Shown here one piece after another: positions 39,904 through 49,011 of a stretch of DNA of 64,000 nt. Source of the stretch: Qipengyuania profundimaris. Lineage in GTDB: Bacteria > Pseudomonadota > Alphaproteobacteria > Sphingomonadales > Sphingomonadaceae. The position numbers were made by a program, and so were the translations under genes. The notes under the pieces are model-generated. The model did no database searches. It saw only the letters and a program-made list of their open reading frames with translations, and was not told the DNA's origin. Location: the NCBI RefSeq assembly GCF_030717945.1, contig NZ_JAVAIM010000001.1:805131-869130 (forward strand), read 5' to 3'. Numbering within the stretch: position 1 is the first letter of the stretch; every line of letters begins with the position of its first letter.

Positions 39904-40770
39904 ATGATTGCTCCTGTCGATGCCAACGCCGTTGGCAATATCGAAAATCTGGTTACTCTCACCGCCGGGCAGTACACTTCGGGATCGCTGATCCTGATGG
40001 TCAGCTACGGCGCGCATTTCGCCTTTATTCTCTACTTCCTGATGACGTCGATGCAGCTCGCGCCGCGGTATCGCGTGGTGCCGATCATTTCGGCGGTCGT
40101 CATGGCCAGCGCGGGGCTCAGCCTGCTGCGCGAATTCACCACATGGCAGGAAACCTACCAGTTCGTCGGCGGCATGTATCAGCCGGTGGCCGAGGGTGAG
40201 ACCTTCACCAACGCCTATCGCTACGGCAACTGGACGATCACGGTCCCGCTTCTGCTGACCCAGCTGCCCATCGCCTTCGCCCTGGCGCGGCCCGATTTGC
40301 ACAAGCGGGCGTTCCGCATGGCGATCCCGGCTCTGCTGATGATCTGGACCGGCCTCTACGGCCAGTTCGGCGAGACAGGTGACTGGTCGCGTCTGAACGT
40401 CTGGGGCGTCATCTCGACAGTTTTCTTCGTCTGGCTGATCATCGAGGTGCGTGGTGTGATCACCGCAGGCATCGCCAACAGCCCGGCTGAGCTCAAGGCC
40501 TGGCCGAAGAACATCTGGTGGTTCTTCCTTGCGACCTGGGGCCTCTACCCAATCGCCTATGCCCTGCCGCAGCTCGGCTTCACCGGTGACGTCGTTGTGG
40601 TACGCCAGTTGCTCTTCAGCATCGCCGACATCTCGTCGAAGCTGATCTACGGCGTAATCCTGTCGCGGTATGTCCTGCGGCGCAGCGCGCTGGAGGGGTA
40701 TCTGCCCTCGGCCGAGGCGCTTTCGACGACGCCTGCCGGTTCGACGGCAGCCTCGATCCGCGGCGATTGA
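39904..40770 (+). CDS. NTQ-type microbial rhodopsin (predicted inward chloride pump)
   Basis: 288-aa seven-helix retinal protein. Helix C reads NAYRYGNWTITVPLLLTQ with R106, N109, T113, Q120. The residues matching Asp-Thr-Glu of proteorhodopsin and N-D-Q of sodium-pumping KR2 are thus N-T-Q, the motif of light-driven inward Cl- pumps such as Nonlabens NM-R3. Helix G has SIADISSKLIYG with the Schiff-base lysine K246 and D242 four residues earlier. L117 at the colour-tuning site suggests green absorption. The start ATG 39904 has AAAGGA 6 nt upstream. The stop overlaps the Blh start (TGATG), so chromophore production and protein are coupled. Confidence 0.95.
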   Translation: MIAPVDANAVGNIENLVTLTAGQYTSGSLILMVSYGAHFAFILYFLMTSMQLAPRYRVVPIISAVVMASAGLSLLREFTTWQETYQFVGGMYQPVAEGETFTNAYRYGNWTITVPLLLTQLPIAFALARPDLHKRAFRMAIPALLMIWTGLYGQFGETGDWSRLNVWGVISTVFFVWLIIEVRGVITAGIANSPAELKAWPKNIWWFFLATWGLYPIAYALPQLGFTGDVVVVRQLLFSIADISSKLIYGVILSRYVLRRSALEGYLPSAEALSTTPAGSTAASIRGD

Positions 40771-41594
40771 TGGCAACACGCTCGATCTCCGGATCGAACA
40801 GGGGGTCCCGGCTCGGCGCCGGGGCCCCCTATGTCTTTATCTCCCTATTCGCCGTCGCCGGCCTTGCCCAGCTGGCCGGATCGGACTTGGCGCTGGCAGT
40901 CGGGCTAGCTCTCTTTGTCCTCGGCCTCGGCCATGGGGCGGGCGACGAGAACGACGGCGAACTGCGCGCTTATTCCTTGGTGCTGGTCGCCGCTTATGTC
41001 GTGACTGGCCTCGCGATCGCCGCGCTTTATCTCGCCTGGCCGGTACTCGGCCTGTCGATCTTCCTCGCTTTTTCTGCATGGCATTTCGCCCGCAGCGATA
41101 GCGGGATGGACTTGCTGCCACGGCTGGCGATCGCCGGACTTGCAGTGGGAGGAAGCGCGCTCCTGAGGCCAGAGACGACGGCTACAGTTTTCACTGCTGC
41201 GCTCGGCGAAGCACCGCCCGCGCTGCTCTTGTTGCTTCTCGCCGTTGTCGGATGCGCGGCATTGCTCGCTGCTGGAGGCTCGATAATATTGCGTTACGCC
41301 GGAGCAGCGTCTGCGGGGCTGGCTGCGCTAGCGTGCCTCCTTTTTCACCCGGTCCTCGCCGTGGGGCTGATCTTTTTCGGCATGCATGCCCTCCCGGTCC
41401 AGCAGCGCCAGGTCGCTCGATACGGCCCCACGCAAGTCATCAAAGCCATCGCGTTGCCTACCGCCGTCGCCACGCTGGCGGCAGCGGCAATCGCGCTGGC
41501 GGTATGGAGCGGCTGGCTCGCGCTCGAACTTGCCGTGGCGCTCGCCTTCGGGATGGCGACGCCGCATATGCTGACCGAGCGGCTGGAGCGTTAG
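40770..41594 (+). CDS. blh: Beta-carotene 15,15'-dioxygenase, Brp/Blh family
   Basis: 274-aa integral membrane oxygenase that cleaves beta-carotene into two retinals, supplying the chromophore of the rhodopsin. Conserved histidine motifs of the Brp/Blh family are visible: GLGHGAGDEND (about 50-60), SAWHFARSDSG (near 107), FGMHALPVQQRQ (near 208) and a C-terminal TPHMLTERL. The start ATG 40770 shares its first base with the rhodopsin stop (TGATG). It ends 1 bp from the end of the convergent prolyl oligopeptidase gene. Confidence 0.93.
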   Translation: MATRSISGSNRGSRLGAGAPYVFISLFAVAGLAQLAGSDLALAVGLALFVLGLGHGAGDENDGELRAYSLVLVAAYVVTGLAIAALYLAWPVLGLSIFLAFSAWHFARSDSGMDLLPRLAIAGLAVGGSALLRPETTATVFTAALGEAPPALLLLLLAVVGCAALLAAGGSIILRYAGAASAGLAALACLLFHPVLAVGLIFFGMHALPVQQRQVARYGPTQVIKAIALPTAVATLAAAAIALAVWSGWLALELAVALAFGMATPHMLTERLER

Positions 41595-41595
41595 G

Positions 41596-43713
41596 CTACT
41601 CCGCTTCGTCGCCGATCTCGCGATTGAGGAAGGCCAGCAGCATGGCTGCGCGCTTCGCATCTTCCTCGCGATCCGCGCCGACCGAATGTCCGCCCTCGAT
41701 CGCTTCGCGATAGTAGAACGGCTGGCCGAAGGCTTCCAGTTTTGCGGCGGCCTTGCGCGCATGGCCGGGGTGTACCCGGTCGTCGAGCGTCGAGAGGTAA
41801 TAGAACACTGCCGGATAGTCGGGATCGGGCTGCATGTTCTGGTAGGGCGACCATTCGCGCATGAAGGCCCAGTCCTCCGGCACATCGGGATTGCCGTATT
41901 CCGCCATCCAGGATGCGCCCGCGAGCAGCTTGTTGTAGCGCCGCATGTCGATCAGCGGGCTGCCGGAGATAATCGCGCCGTAGAGGTCGGGCCGCTGGTT
42001 CGCGACCGCGCCCACCAGCACGCCGCCGTTCGAGCGGCCCGAGGCGGCGATCTTGCCGGGCGTGGCGAGGCGCTGTGCCACCAGATCGTCGGCGACCGCG
42101 TGGAAGTCGTCGAAGCTGTTCTGCCGCTTCTCGCGCAGCGCATCCTCGTGCCAGCGCGGGCCGTATTCCCCGCCCCCGCGGATGTTGGCGAGGACATAGG
42201 CATTTCCGCTTTCGAGCCAGAAGAGCGACAGCGGCCCGCTGCGATAGGGCTCTGCGGTCAAATACTTGGGCGTTTGCGCTGCGCGAAAGCCGCCATAGGC
42301 ATGGATCAATGTAGGCAGCGGACCTTCCACGCCCTTGGGCCGGGCGAGGTAGTAGGGGACCCGCGTCCCGTCCTTCGAAGTGGCGAAGCGCTGCTCCACG
42401 GTGAAGCGGCTCGCATCGAACTGCGCCGGCACGGAAGCGATCCGCTTCGCCGCGCCGTCCCCCGGCACCGCCCATAAAGTCGGCGGGGTGAGCATGCTTT
42501 CGATCGTCACGAACACGGTATCGCCCGTGCCCGTGGTGTTGGCGATCTGGATCGTACTGTTGTCGGGCAGGTCCATGTCGCGGTTGAACCAGCCGGGATA
42601 GCCGGGGCGAACCTCGATCAGCTTGCCCGACACATCGTCGAGCACCTTGACCCACAGAGTATTCTCCGAGGTCGCAACCTCTTCGACCGCCTGCGTTTCG
42701 CTGGGCGAAAACACGACGAAAGGCTCGGCCGGCTTGCCGTCGAGCACGTCTTGCAGCGGCCAGGCCACCAGCCAACCGGCTTCGGCCTGCCGATTGCGGG
42801 TTGTAAGCGGTGAATTGAGCTTGGCGATGACATGGCCGTCGAGCACCGCTTCGAATTCGGCATCTTCGGGTAGCGGCAGCGGAACGGCGCTGCCGTTATC
42901 GCGCACGAGCGAATAGTTCGCCGTCCAGAAACTCGGCCCGCGCCGGATGAAGCGCCAGCGTGTATCGCCGTCGAGCACGGAGAAGCCGGAGATGCTGACG
43001 TCCGTCTGCTCGCCCTCGGCAATCTGGCGGGCGGAGGTGAAGTCGGTCCCGCGCTCCCACAATTTCACGAGGCGCGGATAGCCCGAGTCGGTCAGCGAGC
43101 CTTCGCCCTCGTCGGTGCCGACGAACAGCGTATCTTCGTCGAACCATGCGACGTTCGACTTTGCTTCAGGCAGGGTGAAACCGCCCTCGACGAAGGTGCC
43201 GGTGGTAACATCGAATTCGCGCACCACGTCGGCATCGGTGCCGCCGGGGCTCAGCGAGATGAGGCAGCGCTCATAGTCGGGCGCGAGGCAGTTCGCGCCG
43301 TGCCAGACCCAGCTTTCGCCCTCGTCGCGGCCGAGCTGGTCTACATCGATCAGTGTGCGCCACTCGGGCGCCCCCGCCATGTAGCTATCGAGGCTGGCGA
43401 TGCGCCACAGCCCGCGCGGATTGTCCGCATCGCGCCACAGATTGGTGACCATGTCGCCCTGGATCGCGTCGGGCATGGCGATTTGGCGATCGTCGTCGAG
43501 GATCTGCTTCGCCCAGGCCCGCGCGACCGGATATTCGGGCGTCGCGGTAAGCACCGCCTCGGTATCCGCATTCCACTCGCGCACTTGCTCCAGCGCCCTC
43601 TCGCCCTGGATCTCCTCCAGCCAGATGTAGGGATCTTCGGCATCGGTTTCCTGCGCCAGCGCGGGAGACGATGCAAAAGCAAGCGCGGTAGCGAGCGCCA
43701 GACGTGCGATCAT
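41596..43713 (-). CDS. Prolyl oligopeptidase family serine peptidase (S9A)
   Basis: 705-aa exported peptidase of family S9A. A signal peptide (MIARLALATALAFASSPALA, cleavage before QE) leads to a seven-bladed propeller domain (about 70-420) and an alpha/beta-hydrolase domain. The catalytic Ser sits in GRSNGG near residue 560, the Asp lies in the DDRVHPGH region near 640, and the His is H676 in EGGHSVGA. Such enzymes cut short peptides after proline in the periplasm. The start ATG 43713 follows GGAGAG. It does not share an operon with the rhodopsin, with which it is convergent. Confidence 0.92.
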   Translation of the reverse strand: MIARLALATALAFASSPALAQETDAEDPYIWLEEIQGERALEQVREWNADTEAVLTATPEYPVARAWAKQILDDDRQIAMPDAIQGDMVTNLWRDADNPRGLWRIASLDSYMAGAPEWRTLIDVDQLGRDEGESWVWHGANCLAPDYERCLISLSPGGTDADVVREFDVTTGTFVEGGFTLPEAKSNVAWFDEDTLFVGTDEGEGSLTDSGYPRLVKLWERGTDFTSARQIAEGEQTDVSISGFSVLDGDTRWRFIRRGPSFWTANYSLVRDNGSAVPLPLPEDAEFEAVLDGHVIAKLNSPLTTRNRQAEAGWLVAWPLQDVLDGKPAEPFVVFSPSETQAVEEVATSENTLWVKVLDDVSGKLIEVRPGYPGWFNRDMDLPDNSTIQIANTTGTGDTVFVTIESMLTPPTLWAVPGDGAAKRIASVPAQFDASRFTVEQRFATSKDGTRVPYYLARPKGVEGPLPTLIHAYGGFRAAQTPKYLTAEPYRSGPLSLFWLESGNAYVLANIRGGGEYGPRWHEDALREKRQNSFDDFHAVADDLVAQRLATPGKIAASGRSNGGVLVGAVANQRPDLYGAIISGSPLIDMRRYNKLLAGASWMAEYGNPDVPEDWAFMREWSPYQNMQPDPDYPAVFYYLSTLDDRVHPGHARKAAAKLEAFGQPFYYREAIEGGHSVGADREEDAKRAAMLLAFLNREIGDEAE

Positions 43714-43727
43714 TATTCTCTCTCCAT

Positions 43728-44018
43728 TCAAGCTTCGTCTTCGGAAAACCAGCTTGCCCCGCCGCCACGGCTTTCTGGCATGGTTTCTATTTCGGTTATC
43801 TCGTCGATCGTCAGGGATGGGCGACCCCATGGAGTGCCGACACATGAGAACGCCCAGTCGAACTCGGCTCTGACAAGTTTCTTCGCCTTGAATTCCGCGT
43901 CGGTAGGACTAGTCGCGCGAACGAAGCGCGTTGTAAAGAAACCGTATTTCCCTGACTGATCGTCCATCAGCTCGCCCGGGAAGTCGTGGCCTTCCAACAG
44001 GACCTGATAGACGGGCAC
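43728..44018 (-). CDS. Hypothetical protein, 96 aa, coupled to nadA
   Basis: The frame runs from GTG 44018 to the stop at 43728, and its first base is shared with the nadA TAG stop (TAGTG). It encodes a 96-aa acidic protein, VPVYQVLLEGHDFPG... ending in SWFSEDEA, without signal or membrane segments. The early YQVLLEGHDFPGEL and KYGFFTTRFVRA segments look like strand-turn-strand, typical of a real small domain. No family recognised. The overlap with nadA indicates coupled translation; it may aid nadA or be independent. Confidence 0.6.
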   Translation of the reverse strand: MPVYQVLLEGHDFPGELMDDQSGKYGFFTTRFVRATSPTDAEFKAKKLVRAEFDWAFSCVGTPWGRPSLTIDEITEIETMPESRGGGASWFSEDEA

Positions 44019-45004
44019 TATACCTTGCCCAGATCGCCCTGGCCAATCGTGCCGCTGGCCATTTCGAGCATCCTGTCGAGGCTCTGCTTGGCTTTCAGGC
44101 GCAGGCCTTCCTCGATCTCGATGCGCGGTTCGAGGTCGCGCAGGCAGGCGTACAGCTTCTCCATGGTGTTCAGCGCCATGTAGGGGCAGATGTTGCAGCT
44201 GCAGTTGCCGTCCGCGCCGGGCGCGCCGATGAAGGTCTTGTCCGGGAGCGCCTTCTCCATCTGGTGGATGATATGCGGCTCGGTCGCGACGATCAGCGTG
44301 TCGCCTTCGAAAGTCTTGGCATATTGCAGGATGCCGCTGGTCGATCCGACATAATCCGCGTGGTCGATGATCGTGGGCGGGCATTCGGGGTGCGCGACGA
44401 CCGGCGCATCGGGGTGCTGGCCCTTCAGCTTGAGCAGTTCGGTTTCGCTGAAGGCCTCGTGCACGATGCACACGCCCGGCCACAGGAGCATTTCGCGGCC
44501 GAACTTGCGGCTCATATAGCTGCCGAGGTGCCGGTCCGGCCCGAAGATGATCTTCTGGTCTTCGGGGATCTGGCTGATGATCGTTTCCGCGCTGGAACTG
44601 GTGACGATCACGTCGCTTAGGGCTTTCACCTCGGTCGAGCAGTTGATGTAGGTCAGCGCGATATGGTCGGGATGCTTTTCCCGGAAGGCCTTGAACTTTT
44701 CGGGCGGGCAGCTGTCTTCGAGGCTGCAGCCGGCGTCCATGTCGGGCAGGACGACGATCTTTTCCGGGCTGAGGATCTTGGCGGTATCGGCCATGAACTT
44801 CACGCCGCAGAACACGATTACGTCAGCATCGGTTTCGGCGGCCTTGCGGCTGAGCTCCAAGCTGTCGCCGACGAAGTCCGCAATGTCCTGAATATCGGCG
44901 GTCTGGTAGTAATGCGCGAGGATGATCGCGTTCTTTTCCTTGCGGAGGCGATCGATGGCGGCGAGCAGGTCTTCGCCGGTCGGAAGGTCGGTCTGGGCGG
45001 TCAT
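44018..45004 (-). CDS. nadA: Quinolinate synthase NadA
   Basis: 328-aa [4Fe-4S] enzyme that condenses iminoaspartate with dihydroxyacetone phosphate to quinolinate in NAD synthesis. Its conserved pattern is clear: IILAHYYQTADIQDIADFVGDSLEL near the start, VIVFCGVKFMADTAKIL (about 83-99), and the cluster-ligand regions CSLEDSCPP and CNICPYMALN near the C-terminus. The length is that of the long-type NadA. No nadB or nadC is beside it. It overlaps the following 96-aa gene by one base. Confidence 0.97.
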   Translation of the reverse strand: MTAQTDLPTGEDLLAAIDRLRKEKNAIILAHYYQTADIQDIADFVGDSLELSRKAAETDADVIVFCGVKFMADTAKILSPEKIVVLPDMDAGCSLEDSCPPEKFKAFREKHPDHIALTYINCSTEVKALSDVIVTSSSAETIISQIPEDQKIIFGPDRHLGSYMSRKFGREMLLWPGVCIVHEAFSETELLKLKGQHPDAPVVAHPECPPTIIDHADYVGSTSGILQYAKTFEGDTLIVATEPHIIHQMEKALPDKTFIGAPGADGNCSCNICPYMALNTMEKLYACLRDLEPRIEIEEGLRLKAKQSLDRMLEMASGTIGQGDLGKV

Positions 45005-45070
45005 GTAGGGTCCCGTCTGCTGCGTTTGAGGGCGCTTATATAGCGAACGGACGGGAAGGCGAGGGCGTTC

Positions 45071-45847
45071 CTACATTGTGAAGCCGGGCGGAAGGAAAGC
45101 CTCCATCGGGCGCTCGGCGCCGGGCGTTCCGGCGATCAGCTGCTCGGTCAGGCCGATGCCGAAGGGGCTGTAGGCCAGCGCCAGCGAGAGCAGGAAGACG
45201 CCTGCATATATCCCGAGGCCCCACCAGTAAGCGGGATGCACGCGGCCCTGCGTGCGCTTGTCTGCAATCATGCCGATGACCGGGAAGATCATCGTCACGA
45301 TGACGGTGATGGTCCAGGCATTCGGGATCATCAGCGGCAGCGGGAGCAGGCGGCCGAGGCCCGGCCCGGTGAGGATCGCCATGGCGCAAAGCATCAGGCG
45401 GCGATGCCAGCCGGTATAGCGCCGCCGCATCAGCGCCCACCATGCGAGGCCGCCGAAGCACCACAGCGTCATGATGTTGCTCCACAGGAACTCGCTGACA
45501 TGGAAGAAGAACGGCCCGCCGGTCCGCCGTGCGACGACGACCATGACCACGGTGCCGAACACCACCATCAGCGGCACCCAGAAATATGCGAGTTTGCCGA
45601 ATTTCGCATGGAGCGGCCAATTGCCTGCCGATGCGGTCACATGCTGGGCGAGGTAGATGCCGATCCACGCCATGAAGACGACCGCATGGATGTGATAGGC
45701 CAGCGGCACGGCGAAGCTCGACCGGCCCATGGCGATATTGAGGCTGAAGCCCGCCACGATGATGAACGACATGACGAACGCCATGATCGTGAAGAAGCGC
45801 GTATTGCCGCGCGCCTGTGCGCCGGTCTCGATTGCGGCTGTCGCCAT
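45071..45847 (-). CDS. Seven-helix membrane protein of unknown function
   Basis: 258-aa integral membrane protein. Seven hydrophobic helices are visible, with histidines at membrane positions in helix 2 (PLAYHIHAVVF and YLAQHV) and LHAKFGK after it, a pattern that could bind haem or a metal but is not proven. The family is not one I can name. The start at ATG 45847 follows GGAGA 9 nt upstream; an in-frame ATG at 45877 is less likely. Situated 66 bp upstream of nadA on the same strand. Confidence 0.65.
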   Translation of the reverse strand: MATAAIETGAQARGNTRFFTIMAFVMSFIIVAGFSLNIAMGRSSFAVPLAYHIHAVVFMAWIGIYLAQHVTASAGNWPLHAKFGKLAYFWVPLMVVFGTVVMVVVARRTGGPFFFHVSEFLWSNIMTLWCFGGLAWWALMRRRYTGWHRRLMLCAMAILTGPGLGRLLPLPLMIPNAWTITVIVTMIFPVIGMIADKRTQGRVHPAYWWGLGIYAGVFLLSLALAYSPFGIGLTEQLIAGTPGAERPMEAFLPPGFTM

Positions 45848-45929
45848 GGTGCTCGATCTCCCCCCGGGATGTGCCAAGCGACCTGTTCTGTTTGAGAGGG
45901 GTTATGCCGCGCCGCGCGAAAAAATCAAA

Positions 45930-46628
45930 TCAGGGGGTGTCTTCGCCTTCGAAGCGGACGTTGACCGTCACATCGCCATAGCCTGCGACCTGCAGCGGGA
46001 TGGCGAGGTTCTGGCGTACAGCATCCTTGGCCGCTTGCCGCGCGAGCGCGAGAACTTCCGGATTTTTCGCAAAGGCGACGGCTTTGCGCTCCGCCTGCTC
46101 CGAATTGTTGCGCGCAAGATCGACACTGGCATCGCGGCTGACGTAAGTGCCCTCGGTAAAGGTCTTGGCCTGCGCCTCGTCTAGATTGGGGCGAGAAATA
46201 CGCAGGGTCGGGATGGTGACGTCGAGCGTTTCGGCTTCTGCGTCCCAAACGAACTGGTTGCGATCCATGCCCGACAGGTCAAGGCGATATTCAACGCTCG
46301 CCGGAATAATTGCCGCCTGCCTGCTTTCCAATAGATCGACGCCGAGGATGCCGCGCCGATCCTCGCTCTCGGCAACGACTTCGAATCGTGACGAGAAAAC
46401 GGTCAGCGAATTCTGCTTCTCGAAGGCGAGCATTGCGCTGCCGACGGGATCACCCTCTTCTTCGTAAAGGAATGCGCGCCAGCCCAGCCATGCGACAGCG
46501 GCCAGCAACAGTATCACGATGAGCCAAGGTGCCGCCTGCGTGCGGGCAAGCCGTCGGTCGCGGCGGACTTCGGGAGAGATCGAGCTGCGCTCGTCGGTTC
46601 TCAAGTCGGTTTTCAGATCGTTCGCCAT
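45930..46628 (-). CDS. DUF4230 membrane-anchored protein
   Basis: 232-aa protein with an N-terminal charged segment, one membrane helix (about 34-53: WLIVILLLAAVAWLGWRAFL) and a soluble domain (about 60-230) of DUF4230 type with two-layer repeats such as SRFEVVAESEDRRGILGV. It would be anchored in the inner membrane with the domain facing the periplasm. Function unknown. It begins within the last 16 bp of the metallo-hydrolase gene upstream, so they probably form an operon. Confidence 0.75.
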   Translation of the reverse strand: MANDLKTDLRTDERSSISPEVRRDRRLARTQAAPWLIVILLLAAVAWLGWRAFLYEEEGDPVGSAMLAFEKQNSLTVFSSRFEVVAESEDRRGILGVDLLESRQAAIIPASVEYRLDLSGMDRNQFVWDAEAETLDVTIPTLRISRPNLDEAQAKTFTEGTYVSRDASVDLARNNSEQAERKAVAFAKNPEVLALARQAAKDAVRQNLAIPLQVAGYGDVTVNVRFEGEDTP

Positions 46629-47485
46629 TGCTCGCCAGAACGTGCGACCTGCCCGCGGCGTTCCAGATCGAGCAGATGCGCGGTCACCGACATTTCCGCT
46701 GCCTTGTGCAGCTTCGGGTCGAGTCCCTTGTACATCTTCGGTACGAACTCGCTTGCCTCGAGCGGGCCTTCGCCAAGCAGGCGCAGGATTTGGTTCTCGC
46801 GCTGGCGGCGATGCCCGATCATGCCGCGCACCAGCTGGCGCGGTTTCTCTACCGCTTCGCCATGCGCGGGATAGAACACCGTATCCTCGCGCCCGTAGAG
46901 CTTCTCGAGGCTCAGCATGTAATCGCCCATGTCGCCGTCGGGCGGGATCACGACGCTGGTCGACCAGCCCATGATGTGGTCGCCGGTGAACAACGCACCG
47001 CTTTCCTCCAGCGCGAAGCAGAGGTGGTTGGAGACATGGCCAGGTGTGGCCACGGCGGTCAGCGTCCAGCCGGGGCCGGTCATCTGCTCGCCGTCCTCCA
47101 TCACCCGGTCGGGTTCGTAGGTGCGGTCGAAAGCGGCATCGGCACGCGGGCCGCTGTCGTCCAGCACCAGCGGCGCGCAGCCGACGATGGGCGCGCCTGT
47201 CCGCTTGGCGAGCGGCGCGGCGGCAGGCGAATGGTCGCGGTGCGTGTGCGTGCACATGATCGCGCAGACATGCTCTTCGCCGATCGCGGCATCGAGCGCG
47301 AGCAGGTGCTCCTGCTCGTCCGGACCCGGGTCGATCACCGCGCAACCATCGCCGAGGCCCACGATGTAGGTCTGCGTTCCGGTATAGGTATAGGGCGAGG
47401 GATTGGGCGCGAGTACCCGGCGCACCAGCGGTTCGAGCTGCATCGCTTCGCCGGTCGGCCAGGGTTTGGGGGGAGGGCCTGCCAT
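46613..47485 (-). CDS. MBL-fold metallo-hydrolase (LACTB2-like)
   Basis: 290-aa metallo-beta-lactamase-fold hydrolase. The zinc motif THTHRDHSPAAAPL (HxHxDH) lies near residue 96, the second His is in ATPGHVSNHL, and the Asp in LFTGDHIMGW. A C-terminal winged-helix-like extension (about 235-290) is typical of the LACTB2/RNase-like subgroup that hydrolyses phosphodiesters or thioesters. The start at ATG 47485 is tentative; ATG 47443 would remove the proline-rich leader. It is divergent from glpK and overlaps the DUF4230 gene by 16 bp. Confidence 0.85.
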   Translation of the reverse strand: MAGPPPKPWPTGEAMQLEPLVRRVLAPNPSPYTYTGTQTYIVGLGDGCAVIDPGPDEQEHLLALDAAIGEEHVCAIMCTHTHRDHSPAAAPLAKRTGAPIVGCAPLVLDDSGPRADAAFDRTYEPDRVMEDGEQMTGPGWTLTAVATPGHVSNHLCFALEESGALFTGDHIMGWSTSVVIPPDGDMGDYMLSLEKLYGREDTVFYPAHGEAVEKPRQLVRGMIGHRRQRENQILRLLGEGPLEASEFVPKMYKGLDPKLHKAAEMSVTAHLLDLERRGQVARSGEQWRTI

Positions 47486-47547
47486 GGCCTTGCATATGGG
47501 GCTTCGGATGCGCCATGTCACCTCCCGCCGCATGCAAGGGAGAGAGC

Positions 47548-49011
47548 ATGGCCGACCGCATCCTCGTACTCGACGCTGGAACCACCTCGACGCGGGCGAT
47601 GATTTTCGCCCCCGACGGGACGATGGAAGCGGTGGAGCAGGCGGAGATCACGCAATACTACCCTCAGCCCGGCTGGGTCGAGCACGATGCGGCGGAAATC
47701 TGGGACAAGACGCTCACCTGCGCGCGGCAGGTCGTGGGCGAGGCGCCGGGGCGGATCGCGGCCATCGGAATCACCAACCAGCGCGAAACGGTGGTTGCGT
47801 GGAACAGGACTTCGGGCGCACCGCTGGCGCGGGCGATCGTGTGGCAGGACCGGCGCACGGCCGCATTCTGCGCCGACATGAAGAGCTATGGCCACGAAGA
47901 AAGCGTGCAGCAGCGCACCGGCTTGCTGCTCGATCCATATTTCTCCGGCACCAAGATGCGCTGGCTGCTCGATCATGACGAGGCGGTGCGAGCGGCTTCG
48001 GAGCGCGGCGATCTGGCGTTCGGCACGGTGGAGAGCTGGTTGGTCTACAAGCTGTCGGGCGGCGCGCATGTGAGCGATGCCAGCAACGCCAGCCGCACGC
48101 TGCTGCTGTCCCTCGACGGCGCACAGTTCGACGAGGAGTTGTGCGAACTCTTCGGCGTGCCGCGCGCCGCACTGCCGGAGGTGGTGGACACGCACGGGGC
48201 CATCGCGACCGCGCAGTCGCAATGTCTCGGCGCGGAAATCCCGATTTGCGGGCTGGCAGGCGACCAGCAGGCGGCGACCATCGGGCAGGGCTGCCTTGCG
48301 TTCGGGGAAACCAAGGCGACTTACGGCACCGGGGCATTCGTGCTGACCAACAAGGGGCAGGACATTCCGCGCTCCGACAATCGGCTGCTGGGCACCGTAC
48401 TCTATCAGGAAGGTGGCCAGCGGACCTATGCGATAGAGGGCGCGTGCTTCGTCGCGGGCAGCCTCGTCCAGTACCTGCGCGACCAGCTGGGCCTCATCGG
48501 CTCGGCGGCGGAGACGGAGGAGCTTGCCCGCTCGATCGAGAGCAGCGGCGAGGTGGTGATCGTCCCGGCGCTGGCAGGGCTGGGCGCGCCGCATTGGCAG
48601 CCCGAGGCGCGCGGGGTCATCTCGGGCCTCAGCTTCGCCAGTGGCCGCGCACAGATCGCCCGCGCCGCGCTGGAGGCGATGGCGCACCAGACGCACGATC
48701 TCGCCAGCGCCTTTGCTGCCGACGGTGCGCCGTGGTCGACGCTGCGCATCGACGGCGGGATGAGCGCGAACGACTGGATGGCGCAGGACCTGGCCGACAT
48801 TCTCGACATCGCAGTCGAGCGGCCCGATTTCGTCGAGACGACGGCGCTGGGCGCGGCCATTCTCGCGGCCGTGGGGGCGGGGGTGCACCCGACACTCGGC
48901 GCGGCGGCGGACGCCATGCGCCGCAAGGGGCGGTGCTTCACGCCGGATATGTCGGAGGATGTGCGCGAAGCGAGGCTGGCGCGATACGCACGCGCGCTCG
49001 CCGCCGCTTGA
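47548..49011 (+). CDS. glpK: Glycerol kinase
   Basis: 487-aa FGGY-family kinase that phosphorylates glycerol to sn-glycerol 3-phosphate using ATP. The N-terminal ILVLDAGTTSTRAMIF (phosphate-1 motif), EKATYGTGAFVLTN-type adenosine region (near 260) and the DGGMSANDWMAQDLADIL signature (near 412) are present. The ribosome binding site AGGGAGAG precedes ATG 47548. No glycerol transporter or glpD is next to it. Confidence 0.95.
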   Translation: MADRILVLDAGTTSTRAMIFAPDGTMEAVEQAEITQYYPQPGWVEHDAAEIWDKTLTCARQVVGEAPGRIAAIGITNQRETVVAWNRTSGAPLARAIVWQDRRTAAFCADMKSYGHEESVQQRTGLLLDPYFSGTKMRWLLDHDEAVRAASERGDLAFGTVESWLVYKLSGGAHVSDASNASRTLLLSLDGAQFDEELCELFGVPRAALPEVVDTHGAIATAQSQCLGAEIPICGLAGDQQAATIGQGCLAFGETKATYGTGAFVLTNKGQDIPRSDNRLLGTVLYQEGGQRTYAIEGACFVAGSLVQYLRDQLGLIGSAAETEELARSIESSGEVVIVPALAGLGAPHWQPEARGVISGLSFASGRAQIARAALEAMAHQTHDLASAFAADGAPWSTLRIDGGMSANDWMAQDLADILDIAVERPDFVETTALGAAILAAVGAGVHPTLGAAADAMRRKGRCFTPDMSEDVREARLARYARALAAA

